From Candidatus Kapaibacterium sp. (lineage in GTDB: Bacteria > Bacteroidota > Ignavibacteria > Kapaibacteriales > UBA4661), in NCBI GenBank assembly GCA_025358765.1, contig JANYIG010000189.1:1-54003 (forward strand): a stretch of 54,003 nucleotides of DNA. The letters run 5' to 3'. Numbering within the stretch: position 1 is the stretch's first letter; every line of letters begins with the position of its first letter. Under the pieces are notes generated by a model. That model ran no database searches and had not been told where the DNA came from. It was given only the letters and a program-made list of their open reading frames with translations. The translations under genes were made by a program, and so were the position numbers. Below are positions 53,347 through 54,003 of the stretch, one piece after another.

Positions 53347-53948
53347 GTGGTAGAGTACTCACAACGACAGCTTTGGCTTGGCATTATGGGCATTGTATGT
53401 TTCTGGGCGCTTGTGACAGCCATCACCAACTCACAAATCTACGATATGCTCGTCGTGCGGCAGAATGATATTTCATTGGACCACAAATCCGCTTTCAAGA
53501 CCGTTTGCGCGTGGAATTTGCCATTGCGCCAGAGGCTGAAACCGCGCTGCTTCCCACATTTCTGTTGCAGCCGCTTGTGGAAAATGCTGTGTTGCACGGC
53601 ATTGGAGGACGCATAGGGGCTGGGTTGTTGCGAATTGAGGCAAAACGGCAGGGTGGGGAACTTGTTATTACGGTGGAAGACGATGGTGCAGGGTTTCCAG
53701 AGGGCTGGACGGTGGAACACAGCACGGGTGTGGGTTTGCGGAATGTTCGTTCACGGCTTCAGCTTCTGTATGCAGCAGCAGGGCGGCTTGAGTTTTTCGC
53801 TCGCGCTGGTGGTGGAACGGCTGCACGAATTACGATCCCCTTTCAATATGCAGGGCTGCTACGTTCTTCAGATTCCCCTTCGCCTGACGCATTGCGTCAG
53901 CGGAGACGGCAGGCGAAGGGGTGGCAGCCGGAGACGGCAGCCGTCTGA
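53347..53948 (+). pseudogene. Decayed LytS-type sensor histidine kinase
   Basis: A GTG start with SD aaagga encodes one membrane helix (LWLGIMGIVCFWALVTAI) and then quickly loses sense. In another frame, open from 53469, the C-terminal part of a LytS/YpdA-type kinase appears. It includes RFQDRLRVEF, the N-box LQPLVENAVLHGIG, the ATP-lid motif VEDDGAGFP and GVGLRNVRSRLQLLY. The remaining membrane helices and the phosphoacceptor-histidine region are missing, so a deletion plus frameshift is inferred near 53460-53475. After ARITIPFQ the frame runs into the dispersed repeat, which encodes the last 37 or so codons. It is probably non-functional. No LytTR regulator gene is visible before the window ends. 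Confidence 0.8.
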
Positions 53949-54003
53949 CTCGGGCGAGGTAGTGGGAATAGCACGTGAGACAACACCCCGTCTGGCTTCG
54001 CCA
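53851..54003. repeat. Dispersed inverted-repeat element, copy 2 (cut by window end)
   Basis: It begins cagggctgctacgttcttca and matches the reverse complement of 26583-26823. A perfect 12-bp stem (ccccttcgcctg 53875-53886 with caggcgaagggg 53910-53921) encloses the near-palindrome ctgacgcattgcgtcag. A second near-palindrome agacggcagccgtct follows. The element lies across the 3' end of the histidine-kinase remnant and is cut by the window border. Confidence 0.8.

Overview
The window looks like a chromosomal segment of a free-living bacterium of the FCB group, most likely the Chlorobiota/Ignavibacteria/Kapaibacteria branch rather than classical Bacteroidia. Three proteins end in a type IX secretion (T9SS) type A-like sorting domain. 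The glucosamine-6-phosphate deaminase is fused to a LmbE-type deacetylase, as is common in Bacteroidota. There is also a PorE-like OmpA protein. Unlike typical Bacteroidia, several starts carry clear Shine-Dalgarno (SD) sequences (938, 16777, 38130, 49409). No rRNA, tRNA, CRISPR array or prophage was seen. The lineage is inferred, not proven.

Layout. 1-2260: an ECF sigma factor and its membrane-protein partner, flanked by an exact 101-bp direct repeat, with a 29-codon secreted-peptide ORF behind them. 2261-4293 (minus): an iodotyrosine-deiodinase-like nitroreductase and a multispanning acyltransferase. 4477-5207: a UPF0175/PIN-type (DUF3368) toxin-antitoxin pair. 5280-26319: two divergent giant T9SS-secreted multidomain proteins (3689 and 3180 aa) that share a C-terminal half and use about 38% of the window. 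26320-27061: a gene-free, repeat-rich stretch. 27062-30253: a beta-propeller protein, a second ECF sigma/membrane partner pair and a DUF1573 protein. 30299-36127: an orphan ABC ATPase, a T9SS metalloprotease, rnhB, an OmpA/PD40 protein and a small ORF. 36178-41027: the nagB-lmbE fusion, a YoeB-type toxin-antitoxin pair, a GH1 beta-glycosidase and rsmD. 41054-46673 (minus): a tightly packed operon of nucleoside transporter, glycosyltransferase, nucleotidyltransferase-fold protein, radical SAM protein and methyltransferase. 46854-51888: a GT2 enzyme, argS and two GT4 glycosyltransferases. 52063-54003: a probably frameshifted lipoprotein, a fatty-acid hydroxylase-family protein and a decayed LytS-type histidine kinase running into a dispersed repeat.

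How the genes fit together. The giant proteins, the metalloprotease and the OmpA/PD40 protein form a cell-surface and secretion theme. The glycosyltransferases, nagB and the 41-46.7 kb operon suggest surface-glycan or lipid modification and amino-sugar turnover. The best candidate for an undescribed pathway is the translationally coupled GT4 / nucleotidyltransferase / radical SAM / methyltransferase set at 41054-45356. At least five families of short, structured, dispersed repeats sit at gene borders, and one supplies the C-terminal codons of the broken kinase.
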